A DNA stretch of 64,000 nucleotides from Luscinia megarhynchos. Taxonomy: Eukaryota > Chordata > Aves > Passeriformes > Turdidae. The stretch covers positions 83,206,858-83,270,857 of the forward strand of contig CM067565.1 of NCBI GenBank assembly GCA_034336665.1, read 5' to 3'. Every line of letters starts with the position of its first letter. Position 1 is the first letter of the stretch. The notes beneath the pieces are model-generated. The model did not search any database, was not told the origin of the DNA, and saw only the letters and a program-made list of their open reading frames with translations. A program made the position numbers and the translations under genes. Of this stretch, positions 1-12,095 are shown in pieces.

Positions 1-674
1 TTGCTAATTTTGGAGCAGGGAGTACCTCTGCATATTCTGAGGCCAATTTTAAGGTTTTCATGGGGCAGAAGAAGATCCTGGGTCTAGTGCAAGTTATTTA
101 TACCTGATATACACAGACCTGTCTAAATCAGTCCTACCTGCCCATGGTGCAGATGCTCATATCCTCCCTCTCCCAAATACTGGTTTGTTGCAGGGCTGGC
201 TCAGCTTGGAAGCAGAAGGGCAGTGGTGGAGGGATGAGGACATGGGGAAGATGATGATTGCAGGCCTAAACTGGAACTACACAGGATTTTGAGGCACATT
301 AGTGTTTTACTGGAATGAAAATATCAGGTTTGGATGGCTTATCAGGTGGATCAGTCTTGGATATGACAAAAATATCACAGTAAATAGATTGCATACAAGA
401 GGAGCATAGCTGATGTGCTTAGCTAAAATATTTATACAGTGTTGTTTCATATGTTTTCATATGTTTTCATACCTAACCCTAACTCCTAAGAACTATTAAT
501 GAGTCAAAAAGGTTTACTAGAGCCTACATTTCTGAATTATTACAGTCTTCTTTGTGAACACTACTTCTTTTTTTAAAAAAAATGTATTTATGTCTCCTAC
601 TTGGTATCCTTTTTATTGATTTGTTAGGCATATAGAAGACTTCCAGCTCATAGAAATGATCTGGCAAAAGCAAA
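1..674. other. Non-coding sequence, no gene seen
   Basis: No coding, RNA-gene or clear transposon signal is seen here. There is a short local repeat at 444-471, where ATGTTTTCAT occurs twice in tandem after a partial copy. It is followed at 472-483 by twelve bases matching the telomeric C-strand hexamer (CCTAACCCTAAC), too short to call an interstitial telomere. A small minus-strand frame at 524-757 has no recognisable features and runs into the CR1 piece that follows. Confidence 0.6.
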
Positions 675-1066
675 TCCTTTGAGGAGCAGGTGAGGGAGTT
701 GGGGCTGTTTAACCTGCAGAAGAGAAAGAAGAAGAAGAGTCTCTTAATTATCTGCAACCATGTGGAAGGAGGTTATAGTCAGGTGGGGATTGGCCCCTTC
801 ACCCAACCAGTTCATAGGACAAGAGGACACGGCCTCAAGCTGTGCCAGGAGAGTTTCAGGTTGGACATCAGGGGGAATTTCTTCAGAGAAATGATAGTTA
901 AACTTGGGAGCTGGCTGCCCAGGGAGGAGGTGGAGTCACTGTCCCTGCAGGTGTTTAAGAAAAGACTGGATGTGGCATGTTCTAGTAGACAAGGTGGTGA
1001 TCAGTCAAAAATTGGACTCCATCCCAAAGGTCTTTTCCAACCTAATGGATTCTTTGACTGTGATTC
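675..1066 (+). mobile_element. CR1 LINE fragment, 3' part, 5'-truncated
   Basis: This is a piece of a CR1 non-LTR retrotransposon in plus orientation. Motifs seen include GGGGCTGTTTAACCTGCAGA near the start, TTTCAGGTTGGACATCAG in the middle and CTTTTCCAACCTAATGGATT at the end, matching the usual order towards the CR1 3' terminus. One frame still reads the C-terminal part of the CR1 ORF2 protein, with the pattern RLDIRGNFF, then WLPREEVESLSLQVFKKRLD. The reverse transcriptase and endonuclease regions are absent, so it is a dead copy. The open frame of 127 codons (690-1073) is a relic of ORF2 and not a host gene. The terminal ATTCTATG repeat is degraded, which suggests an old insertion. Confidence 0.9.
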
Positions 1067-3139
1067 AGTCTAAAGGGCAGGAATTCCAATATATCAGTTG
1101 CTGCCAAGCAAGCTGAGTCATACATGTTTATTAATTCTGCTGATTTTGTTATTGTCACTCATTTTTCAGCAGTGTATTAAAAAAATCTACTCTGCTGTAC
1201 AAAGCAGATAATATGTAACAAAAATACACTGTTTAAAAGAAATATTTCCCATCTTTTTCATCCCTTAGTCTTTTATCAGAGGTATAGGCAAGAAATCAAG
1301 AGATAAGCATCAAGTTAACTTATTGCTGTATCGTTTTTCCTCTTCCCTTCTTCCAGACTTTTGTACAGCTGATTCATGCCTAATGCTAAGGAGATATTGT
1401 TATTGTCTTATGGGAGAAGCAGAGTGAGAACTGTAGAAGTAATATGTTTTGTCTGTAAAGGAAAATAAAATCCATAACGATTTAAAGAATCTGCCAGAAA
1501 AAAAGAACAAGCTGGGATCCTTCTAGGAACCTCATATTCAGCCAGGAGCATTTGTGCTCTATTTAAAAATGCAGAGGGAGCATTGACATCTAGTGTTTGT
1601 TCCAGTATTTTACTAGAGAGATTTAATGGCCCACAATTCAATTTGAAGTTAAAGTATCCCCCCCAAATGACTCTTTGTAAAGTCTTTTGGAGACTGAAGT
1701 CAATATCTATGGGCCTTTGGAGATGCAGCAATTGATTACCTGTCCAAGTCAATGAGCATTAAAACCCAAAGAGATTCAGAAATGCACTTCACTGTTGCAA
1801 AACCTCACCTCTGATACCACTGATACACAATGACTGGTCTATGCTGAAGTTCAGTATACAAATAAAACAGCTTGTTCTGAGACCTAATTGAAGTTTTGTA
1901 ACATCCAGAAAACTCTACGTTAACACCTTTTGCTGTAATGCTGGTGTGCCTGGATATATGCCTTGAGTACAGTCTTGGAGGAGGGTGAACATAAAGCATA
2001 TCAGATTTTGGAGCCACTTACTCCTTTGTCTGCTAACACTGTCATCGTTCGTCCCCCAAGCTTGTAGAATAACATCTCCTTGTCTTCTCAAAGCTCCTTT
2101 AAACACAAAGACCTCTTCCAGCAGTACACCAGAATCTCTTCATCCACTCTAAAATCAAGTGAATTGAGCAATTACTTTGTGATTCTTAGAAAGGCAGGAG
2201 CTGTCTAAGAGAGCCAAGAGTTTGTGACTGAAAAGGAGGGAAAACTGAGTTTCTAGCTGTAGCTGCATATGACAAGCAAATTGTGAGTGACAGACACTGA
2301 CACTCAGTAGGGGAAGTAGTTGATTCAAATTTTTGGAAAATAAAAACACTTCTTCAGGGAAACTGCTAACTTCATGACTTTAGGATCTTACCTGAAATAC
2401 AACATTTATCAACATTACTGAGCTAACTGAACTGAAAGTAGATAATTTCTTGGAAATCCTATGTCATGACTTTTGCTCCCTTTTCTGATGAATCTCATGA
2501 CTGAGTTTTGATGATAAGAAAGATTTCACTGGAGCAGAACTCAATGGATCTTTTAAATATGAACTTTCATTCACTATCTATTGTACCTTACCTGAATGTA
2601 CTCACCATTCCCAAGAGGCATTTGACTGACAATTTTATACTAAAATCCCATAGATGATGGAGATTCCACAGTCCTGGATGACAGAATTTTAGATGTCCAA
2701 ACCAGATTTTCCTATCATATTTCCTTCTGTAATTTCATATCTGCAATGTGTATGAACTGTGTGACACATGTCCATGAATGTCACACCTACAGAATGTCCT
2801 GTCCATAAAGCATGTGAGCTGTACTGTTTCCCAAATCACACTTTCAAAGTTCTGCATTTCTGATGATTGTCAGGCTTTCTGCACAATACTGGCCCATAGT
2901 CAACTGCTTCTTTTTTATACTTTGCTTTTAACAATACAAGCATATGCAAGAAACTGCTCTTGTTTCTTGAGAGACCTAGCTGAGTTATGGTTGTTTCTGT
3001 AAGAGGACCAGCAATACAATAAAATAGGTATTGTAAAGGAAAACTTCAATATAAAAACATAAAGTACTTTGTTTTAGTGAGAGAAAAACACAGGTAACTT
3101 TGTAGTGCACCAGCATGTGAGTTTAGAAATCTAAAGTGT
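1067..3139. other. Non-coding sequence, no gene seen
   Basis: About 2 kb of AT-rich sequence. Minus-strand open frames at 1408-1752 (114 codons) and 1805-2349, and a plus-strand frame at 2778-3002, are of a length expected by chance. They show no domain, signal peptide or low-complexity bias. No transposon was recognised. Confidence 0.6.
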
Positions 3140-3480
3140 GTAGCTGAGATCCTGCCCATTTTTTAAGAAAGGTAACAAGTACATCTGGATTATAGGCTAA
3201 TCAGCTGGCCTTGAGCCTCCAAAAAGCTGTTGACCATATCCTGATGGAAACCGTTTCTGGACACCTAAAGTACCAAAAGCCAACATGGATTTACCAGGCT
3301 TAGATTTGTGCCTTTTAGGGAGGAATGACTGATGTTATGATGAAGGGAGAAGAGTTTGCTGTTTGCAGAAGGTGTCATTTAGCACAGCTTTCTACTCACT
3401 GTTTTCCTGATAGCCAAACTGGAGATACATAGACTAAGAGGCATTCTACGAGGCAGTTGATGAGAGATGATTTAGAAATG
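3140..3480 (+). mobile_element. Degraded CR1 LINE fragment, reverse-transcriptase region
   Basis: This stretch resembles the internal reverse-transcriptase part of CR1 ORF2 and not the 3' end. It begins with the equivalent of the 'PIFKKG' coding segment (CCCATTTTTTAAGAAAGGTA), continues with GGACACCTAAAGTACC and CAACATGGATTTACCAGG, and then reaches the segment that normally encodes the FDTV-like core (TAGCACAGCTTTCTACTCAC). Several frameshifts and stop codons break the frame. It is older and more diverged than the other CR1 pieces. Assignment is from remembered CR1 consensus order; an alignment would settle the exact borders. Confidence 0.65.
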
Positions 3481-4575
3481 CAGATGGTAAATCTGTGTGA
3501 AGTGCACATGAAAGTAAAATGTCACATACTGTCTTTTTCACAAGCAGTTACTAACATTTGTCCTTTGCTTTCTATCTACTATGTCAGAGAAATGTTGTAA
3601 ATTTAAGGACAATAAGGGCTTTGTTTTTCCTAGAAGAATCACTTGGTTATTAGTATGAAATTGAGTTTAAAAAATGGTGTTGATTTTATTCCTGAAATAT
3701 ATGATATTTCTATTGGGTTTTACACTTCTTGCATTCAGAAAGTTGTGTATTGCTTTTGTTTTTAGTTATTTCTTGATAGTGTAATCAAAAAATATGTCAT
3801 AAGTGGATTTACACTATGATTCGAGATATTAAATAACAGCAGCAATCCAGCTTCAGAAATCCCTTTTTTATGAAGATAGAATCATAGATAAAGAAGAATT
3901 TTTCTTTCTTTAATTAAATACAGGAATTTTTAAAATGCTGGAAAATAACAGTCAGAGAAAAAAAAATGCAATGCTTCAGAAATATATTTTGAAGGTTTTT
4001 TCTTGAATTGCTGTTTCTTGTATTTCCCAGACACTCCATGCAGGAAATCTGTTGCATTCCAGAGTGAACTCTCCCTTGAAGGTTTCAAGAGCTAAACCAG
4101 ACAGCCCTTTCATGCTGATTCCTCCATTTTTTTAAAACTAAGAAAATGAAAAAATATCCAGATCCATTTTTACACATGTCCTGATTCAGTCAGAAGTTAA
4201 CTAATTCAGTTAAATACATATTGAACTTTAAATGTAGTCATATTCACACTAATTCATTTTGATTATTCATATGCCTAAAAGAGAGATAAACAGGACTAAA
4301 TACATTGTTAAATCAAGTGTCCTCTCTCGCAGAGTTTTAAGCTGCTGTTTCAGTTGGGAGAACTTTGGAAATCGCAGTGTCCCAGAAATACTCAAAATTG
4401 TTGTAGACACATAGATCTGGGTTGGACTGCTCTAATTTTACTGATTCAACAACAGCTGAAGACTTCTAATAGGCAAAGGAAGGAGGTCTATTCATCACTT
4501 CTTATAGCTCAATGAAAAGTGTATATTTTATTTTAGTTTTGGCAGTTAGTTTAGCGCAGAGAAAGTGAATGCTTT

Positions 4576-4576
<1 letters not shown>

Positions 4577-4608
<32 letters not shown>
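4577..4608. repeat. Poly(T) tract, 32 bases
   Basis: An uninterrupted run of 32 T on the plus strand, followed by CAGAG. It superficially resembles a polypyrimidine tract with a 3' splice site, but no coding frame of note follows. CR1 elements do not end in poly(A), so this is not a CR1 tail. It may be a mononucleotide microsatellite, or the tail of a rare processed retrocopy on the minus strand; no retrocopy body was recognised on its left side. Confidence 0.95.
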
Positions 4609-5764
4609 CAGAGTAGAAATAACTTCCAAAATATTTTTACTTATTTAGTATTTTAATGTGGAATGAGGAAAGCTCATTATCAAGTCAGGCCCTCAGTGTT
4701 ATAATCTGATGACATTTATCTTCTCTGGACACAGTCAGAATTTTTAACATGAAACTATTTGTTCATGGTGGGGAGATAGCAGGTGGCAGTGAAAATGAAA
4801 TTAGGTTTACTTTGGGTAATATACCAAGCACAGAAGAGGAATTTCAATTAAAAAATAAAAACTTAAACTTATTATCTGTCCACCATGGCACAGGTTTTCT
4901 CCTCTATTCTGCTTTGTTTTGTTTGCCAAGGAAAAGGAATGCTAACTACTTGTCATTACATTTGTGGTTTATCAGCCAAACATTTGTCTTTGGAAAGCAC
5001 CTAGAGAAAGCAAGATTACCTGATTTATAAGGGTAAAATAAAAAGCATAGATATGAGGTATGATATATAATTGAAATTTCCTGGAGATGTGGGTAGATGA
5101 CTGGGGAATTCCATATAATATTCTTCCCTAAAAGTAAATCAAAGAAGTCAATGAAATTGAATTTAGCAAGTGATTTTTGACCTCTGGACATGGAAAAGAC
5201 TCAAGAAATATTTGTGTTTTCCAAAATGACATTAGTGGTCCTGAACCTGTGAAATTAAAATATTAGCTAAAGAGGAACAACAGAGCCAAATATGCTTGCT
5301 ATGTGGCAGCTGTGTAGCTGAATACTCCCAGCCAAATTTTCTTCTTCTGCTTTGGAAAAAAGGTAAAGATTTTGGCTATTTGGGATTTTAGGGAAATTTG
5401 ACATCAAAGAGTCATAACAACTCTGACAGAGACCTGGATTTCTGCAATGGGGAAAGGCTGCACAGTATTCTCTAACTGTCTGGTCTTAGAGGCTCTGTTG
5501 CTCCTGCAGAGATGGGAGGTCTAGTGAGAGGCTGAGTAGATAGTTCAAGTAAATTTTTTTCCCCATTAAACCTTTCTGCACAAGCAACCAAAGCAACTAT
5601 TCCTCCTGCCATGCTTAAAAGGGTCTGCACCTTCATACACAAATCAGTCATGAACTGACAGGAAAGAGCCCAAAGGATGAAGGGGAGGATGCTAGTGCAT
5701 TCAGTCACTTGTATCTTTGCTATTGCTGTCAGCAGAAGAGAAAAAGCTGGAAGTACTCATGGAG

Positions 5765-5765
<1 letters not shown>

Positions 5766-5795
<30 letters not shown>

Positions 5796-5801
5796 GTTTT
5801 T
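5766..5801. repeat. (GTTTT)n microsatellite
   Basis: Six tandem GTTTT units, nearly perfect, ending in a short T run. On the minus strand this reads (AAAAC)n. No flanking transposon was recognised. Confidence 0.95.
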
Positions 5802-8550
5802 AAACCTGGTTTTACTTCTTTGAGAGAATGTACACTAGGTATGCCTGTGCACCTCAAGAAACCTCAGATTATTTTGTCACTACCCATCCCAGAAATAAGG
5901 TATTCTTATTTATCCTTGTTCCACTAACCTAAGACACACAAAGTCTCAGTGATTTGAGCAGTGATGCACAAGGAAATTTGTGATAGAGTGAACAGTTAGC
6001 CCAGTATCAATATCCCAGACTATCCTGCTTAACTGTAAACAATTCTTTCTTTGTGAACTGATTAAGAGTCAGGGTTCTGTTTAGCAGCCATAAAGCTGCC
6101 AGTTCAAACAGGTTAATTACAGAGGCAGAGCTCCACCTGCTTTTTTAATCCCAGACATTACAAACTCTAGGAAATAGTATAAACTTGTATTTCTACAATT
6201 ACATCCACTGATAGTGTTTTTCAAAAAGATGCAGTTCACTTTGTCTTGAGCAGGGAACGTATTTGCTCATCAGAGGACTTGCTCTTCACCACATACCCTT
6301 TTTGCTACTGTCATAAATATGTGACACACAAGAACAAAGTGGGAATGAGCTGAATTTCCTCTCTCTGACCTCCTGACATAGTCTAACAGGGGATGAAGGT
6401 TAATTAAAATCACTGCTTCTTGGCTGAAGTCAATATTTAATAGCCTCTCTAGTTAACATTAAAGCCACCTGATTAAAAAACCTCATTGGAGATTGGAGAA
6501 TTGGTAATCCCCATGTGTTGGAAGTACGTTTTAGTTCTGGGAGAAGACAGTGAAAAAAACAAAGGGCAATAAGAAAGATTCCATTAATTGCAAGTTTGTG
6601 ACAGAGGTTACAAAATCTCTGTATCTCCCAGCTGAGCTGTAGGGTGGCCAGTGGGAGCTGATAGAAGGTTTGCTCATGCAGTATCCCAGTGTTTTGAGCA
6701 CTGGGCTCTTGCTTGAAGAAGCACACAAACATCCTAGTCCTTATTTAAATCAAGTGTCCAGGAGGGGAAGATGGCACTTTATAACAAAATGCCAAAGCTG
6801 CAGAAAGATGAGGGAAATACAAACCAAAACCCAAACTCTGATAGCTGTTTGCTACGGGGAGAGAACTTCCCATTCAAATCACTTGTGGATAACTTTACCT
6901 CAGCTCTGAGCTTTTGATAGTTTAGCAGAACAAACTGCTTTTAGTAAAAGATTAAATGTCAGATTACATCTTGATATTAAAATTATTGCTATGTTATCAG
7001 GCTCACTGTATACATTAACTGATGCTGCTGGCCTGTGTTTGCACAGTAGTCAGGCTTCTCTCTCACCAGCTTCATAGCTTTAAACCTTTCTTATTCTTAG
7101 CCTTTCTCACAACTCCTACTTAAATATACAACATATAATTTTGGAAAGAATTTTGAAATACAAAATTAAGCCTAAATTATGCAAATCAATTAAAATTAAA
7201 GACCTCTGTCATTTTGCAAAGCTAGTAATTAAGGCTTTTTCTTCTTTTTTCTCCTCTAGACTTTGAAAATCTGTGCAAAAGTTTCAATCAGTGGGTTTTC
7301 AGGCAAATAGAAATTCTTAGGAAGGAGCATTTGATGGAGCTTCCTTCTCCATCCTCCTGTCCAAACCCAGAAGAGACAGACCCATTCAGAACTGCATTCA
7401 TCAGCTCTGGAATGAAACCAGTGGTGGTAGTTAACTGTTCTGGAGCTGAAGGAGAGGAATGGAATGCTGTGAGATGTGGCTGCGTTTCACCCACCCAAGA
7501 GACTGAGACCCTGAGAATTTTAGGAAAGCCAAAAATATTTTGCTATGACGACAATATCTGGAAGAACAAAAACTTAAATGTTTTCACAAGTATGTGAAAA
7601 ACAGTTTGCTATATCTCCAAGCAGAGTTGAAGAGTGATTTTTATTGACTTTTCTGTTCTATGCTTCTTTTCTCATGCTCTTTCTCTGAAGAGATCAATGC
7701 AAACTTTTAACAAGGTGAACTACAAATTATTTAAGGTGGCAAGAATGTCAGCATTGTTATTGTCATGAGAAGTAAATGGCTGCATATCCAGTTTGGCATA
7801 TAGTCAAGCTGCAAATTCTTCTTAACAGAATCAAGAATTTAACAAGGTTACTGATTCAGGATGGGGCCTAACTTACAGGTTTTAGTAACTCTATTCCATC
7901 TTTGTTTTCAAAATTTGTTGCTTAATCAAAAATATATCTTTATTCCTCTTATGCTCTTTTCACTGTGAATTCTGAGTGTTTCATAGCAGTGTGTCAGTCT
8001 CAGTTTATTCTTCTTAATCTCCAATCACATCTGCTAAATTCTCTCATATTTTGTTCTTCTGCTCTTTGAGAGTCCAGTAGATATTTTTTCCCTTCTTCTG
8101 TTTGACAGCTTCTCTGTTTGGGATTATTCTGATCTCATAGTGCCTCAGTCTCAGACTCTTTACAGGCACACATTGAGGTTTTTATTCATAATGTGGTCTT
8201 TGTCTTTCTGGTCCCTCCTTCATGAGGCCAGTCCTGGGTGCTGATACCTTAACTGTAAATTAAATCTATTAAAGTTGGGTATTGATGCTCTGTGAAATGG
8301 AGAGCTATTTCCTGGAAAGGAACTTATCCTGGAGTACTGCATTTAAGCTTTTGGGAGGGCCATGGTTTTCTGTAATTCTTTACATTATATATCACTTTAT
8401 TTTTTTTTAGTTCTCTTTTTTTACCTCTGGTCACTAGGTATCTATTTAAAGGGAACTTAAATCAGACTGTCCCCTATGTGGTCATCATCAGAACTACTCA
8501 AATTTGGTTTTGAGCAAAGCTTTCAAAATGAAAACGTGGATAAATTGCTA

Positions 8551-8568
8551 CAAAACAAAACAAAACAA
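8551..8568. repeat. Short (CAAAA)n tract
   Basis: Three and a half copies of CAAAA in a row. This is the same motif class as the (GTTTT)n tract 2.8 kb upstream, but in opposite orientation. Confidence 0.8.
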
Positions 8569-11500
8569 TCATTATCTTGGAGCTGTTTTCTAGTCTTAAA
8601 CCCCACCTTGCTCATATGCATAGAAAACATGTTGTTCCACTGAAAACTCAAGTACTTAGTGCACCATGTGTGCTGTATGGGTAACAAGATTAAATAGAAA
8701 AACCACCAATTACTTGATCAATCCACATAAGATTTTAATAATATCCAGGTCATCTGGGTTCAGCTGACTTGGCAATAGGTTTCGTTTTGTGACCTTGGAG
8801 GATTCCCTCTGCAAGAGACAGTTATGCTGCCAAAGGTTTGCTACCTTCCCAGGGCATTGTAAATGAAAAGCAACACTGAAAATGAGACCTTGAGATATTT
8901 CAGTGACCAGTGACCATCTAATTAGGCAGATAGGTGAAATTAATAACAATTTGTAGACACAAGCAAAGGCATACTGATACTTCTAGAAATCTCAGTGCCT
9001 GTAATCCAGCATAACTCATAAAAAAAGATTAAAGTCTCACAGTGTGTCATGTGCTTCTTTATCCTGCTTATTTCTAAGAGTCATCCTCCTCATCGCTGCT
9101 TGATTTAAAAGCAAAATTGACACACATGATGGTTGGTCAGATAAAGGTATGCTAATCACTGACTGGTTTCAGTTTATAAAGGCTGTTAGAAATTTCATCC
9201 CTGGTATGTAGCTTTGAAAATCAAGATGATTTAATTGCAGGTGGGAAACTCCAATGAAAGAAAACCACGCTCTTAGGGAACAAAGGACAAGTAACAAAGA
9301 GTTTTTTTGCTTTTATCCAGTAGAAGATGAGGTCATAGTAAGGAGCAAGATGCCTCTCAGAGATAGATGTCTGCAGTAACAGATTGGGGGCTTATCACAC
9401 TGCCAAGCTGCAGCACTGGGGATTTTTGAAGTGAGTGTATGGTTGAGAGGCTTGTCCAAAATCTGAGTGAGAAAGCAAGCTCTTGATGAATAAATCCAGT
9501 ACAATTTTAAGTGAAATAAATCTAGTTCTGGTTAGAAGCTAGAACTTCAGGTTTTACCTGTGAATGCAGTTCTGCTATTCTTTTGATGAGGACTAGGACA
9601 GGAGCATCTGAAAATAGTGGAGCAAGATGAGGGGTAAAAGGGGAAAAATCCCTTCCAGTAGGGAACTTCTAATATGTCTTGGGTTTCTGTCCATTTAAGA
9701 TGGGGATGTCTTCTTGCACTCTTTAAAGCACATTGTCAATATAAGTGAAATATTGCTACTTATATGATTAATTCTGTAAAGAGCCGATATGAAGCAAGCT
9801 AAAGTGACAAATCTGAGTGTCCTGTTTTAAAACTGTGTGCAGATGCTTCTGTGTCTGTATATAAGCTCATAAATATTATCACTCTTGGTCTGATTTGCAG
9901 TTTATTGCACTGAAAAAGCTAACACAAAAATGTTATTTACATTTACTAAACTTTCTTCACAGAGATAAGAAAGTTCTTATCTCACCCTTGACTGAGAGTA
10001 GCTCTTTACTCAACCAGCTTCACTGGTTTTGTGCTGAAATCCTGCAGTCCAGTTGTATCCTCAGCAGACATCAACCTGACCTGCTCCACTGCATCCCCAA
10101 AGCGCTGTCAAACTGACAGCTGTTACTGAGTTTCTGAAAAATACAAAAAGATGCTCCTGGAGATTATTGTGACTTGTGAGGTCTGTGCTTTCTAATCCCT
10201 GTCTAACCCCAGATGAGAAGTTGGTCTTTCCAAGGTATGTGCCTTATATCACATTGTGTCTGGGAGCTGTCTGCTGTTGATGGTGGGGATGACCAGCTGA
10301 CACCTTTAAATTTCCTCTTTAAAAAGACAGCATTACCCACTGATTGTATCAGAGTCTTCTTTCCTGTTTGTCATGTCAGTTGTGGCCTTCTCCATTTCAA
10401 CTCCACATGCCTTTCTGTTTAGCTACTTTTTTTAAAAATGGGCATAAAGATCTGGCTTTGCTTGTAAAACACACTTAGTGCTACAGATGAAAAATGTTTG
10501 TTGCTAAGTGGTTATTTTGCAATTGGTTGCTTTTTGTTTCATATTTCGGTCTCTAATAGGTGAACATGATTTCTAGTTTTGTCTTTGTATCTTCCTTTTG
10601 ATTGTGGAGAACCTCTTTCACTCAGTAAATAATTTCCTGCTCTTCAAGAGATGGGAATGATGAGGGCGTCAGTGCACCTGAGACTAAATGCACATTTGGG
10701 AGTGTATGCATCTGAAAAAAGACTGTAAGCACTTACTGCAATAAGCTTTAAACCTCTCCCACAAACAAAACCAACTTCCAGGAAGAGAGGGAGGAAGGGT
10801 GAAACCTTATTGTAAGGTGGCATTCCTTATGTGTGCACCTGTAAACACATCTGCCTGTGGAACAGCTCAAACGCCACTTCTGTAACTGTACAAGCTTTGT
10901 TTACATTGTAGTCAGGAATATCAACACCTGAACTTAATTCATGATGCTCTTTTAGCTAGTATCACTATTGAGGCCTTAATTTTCCAATAATTTAGAACAT
11001 TTTTCTAAAATGTTGCAATTTCTGGTTGCATTTACACAGTTTTTACAATAACTACATTGGAAGCGAAAAAAAAAACACAAACACTTTCCAAAATGACAGG
11101 CTGCTAAGTCAGTCAATTCAACAATTAGGAAATGATAAAATTTAACTTTTTCAAAAGTATATTACTTACCCAGAGCCAATTTTCTTGGGGGTGGCAAAAA
11201 GCCCGTTCTGTAGTAATTCAAACCTGGGAACATTAGAGTTTTATTCCAAATAAAGGGGTAGAAATGGAACTTTTTCTGAGAGATTATGAGAAGTAACCAA
11301 TATATTTTAACCTGTGTTTTAGAATCATTCTTGGCTGAAAGACTTAAAGTGCAATCCACAAAACAGTGGATTAAACTGTGATCCACATAGAAAGTTCAGA
11401 CTGTAATCAAAGTAAAAAGCTAGAGCTCAAACCCTGGAAATTTCTTTCTTGGGAAATGATTACATTTTGAAATTCTGTCTTCTCTCTCAGATATTAAATA

Positions 11501-11719
11501 TTTCTACTCTAAAGTTCAGATTAGAAGCATATTATAAAATATTTTGTTTCAGAAGTATTTGGAAGATGTTACTGAAGACTTAATTTTGATGGCATTCAAG
11601 TTGTCCCTTTCGATTTTATCATCGAGAACATTTTGTATTTCTATTTCCCTTGCCACTAATCTATCCCCCCTAAGGGAAGATATGTTAGCTTTCCCATGCT
11701 CACAGACATAGCTGATATC

Positions 11720-12095
11720 CCTTTAGAAGCTCTTACTGTTGTCCTTCATGCCCCTTGTCAGATTAAATTCTAGCTGTGCTTTGGCTTTCCTGATCTCATC
11801 CAGCCCTGCATGCTCTGGTAGAGCCTTGACATTCCTGTCAGGGCATCTGACTCAGCTTCTACCTTCACTATCTTTCCCTTTTATGTTTCAGTTTAGTCAG
11901 GAGCCGCTTGGTTGTCATCTGTGGAGCTTTCCAACTGCCTCTGCTCCATTTGCTGCTCATCAGGATGGACCTTTCTTGAGGAGGAGCTGATCCTTGAAGA
12001 CCATCCAGCTCTCCTGGACCTCTCTTCTCTAGGACAGTTTCCATGGTATTCCTCCCAGCAGGACCCTGAATAGGCCAAGGTCTGCTTTCCTGAGG
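11720..12095 (-). mobile_element. CR1-like LINE fragment, internal part, minus strand
   Basis: Read on the plus strand, the stretch follows a widespread avian repeat in order: CCCCTTGTCAGATTAAATTC, CTGTGCTTTGGCTTTCCTGA, TCATCAGGATGGACC, CCAGCTCTCCTGGACC and finally CCTGAATAGGCCAAGGTC. I recall this as an internal CR1 segment lying antisense here, but my memory of which CR1 region it represents is weaker than for the 3' copies. Frames at 11739-11990 (plus) and 11893-12078 (minus) fall inside it and are not host genes. The match is diverged, pointing to an old copy. Confidence 0.6.

Larger units (their letters stand above)
3481..11719. other. Mostly unique non-coding sequence with simple repeats
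   Basis: More than 8 kb without a supported gene. It holds a 32-base T run (4577-4608), a GTTTT microsatellite (5766-5801) and a short CAAAA tract (8551-8568), listed separately. Open frames of 60-100 codons occur on both strands (for example 6430-6732 minus and 7331-7597 plus), but none has a recognisable domain. An AT-rich stretch around 7140-7250 contains an octamer-type ATGCAAAT (7179-7186) and TAATTA-like cores and is discussed as a possible conserved element. Otherwise I see nothing. Confidence 0.6.

Noticed and set aside
472..483. CCTAACCCTAAC resembling interstitial telomere repeat
   Set aside because: Only two hexamers; too short to distinguish from chance.
690..1073. 127-codon plus-strand open frame
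   Set aside because: It carries the C-terminal CR1 ORF2 signature (RLDIRGNFF, WLPRE, VFKKRLD), so it is a LINE relic and not a host gene.
4577..4613. Polypyrimidine tract followed by CAG as a 3' splice site
   Set aside because: A 32-T homopolymer is more simply a microsatellite, and no plausible exon frame follows.
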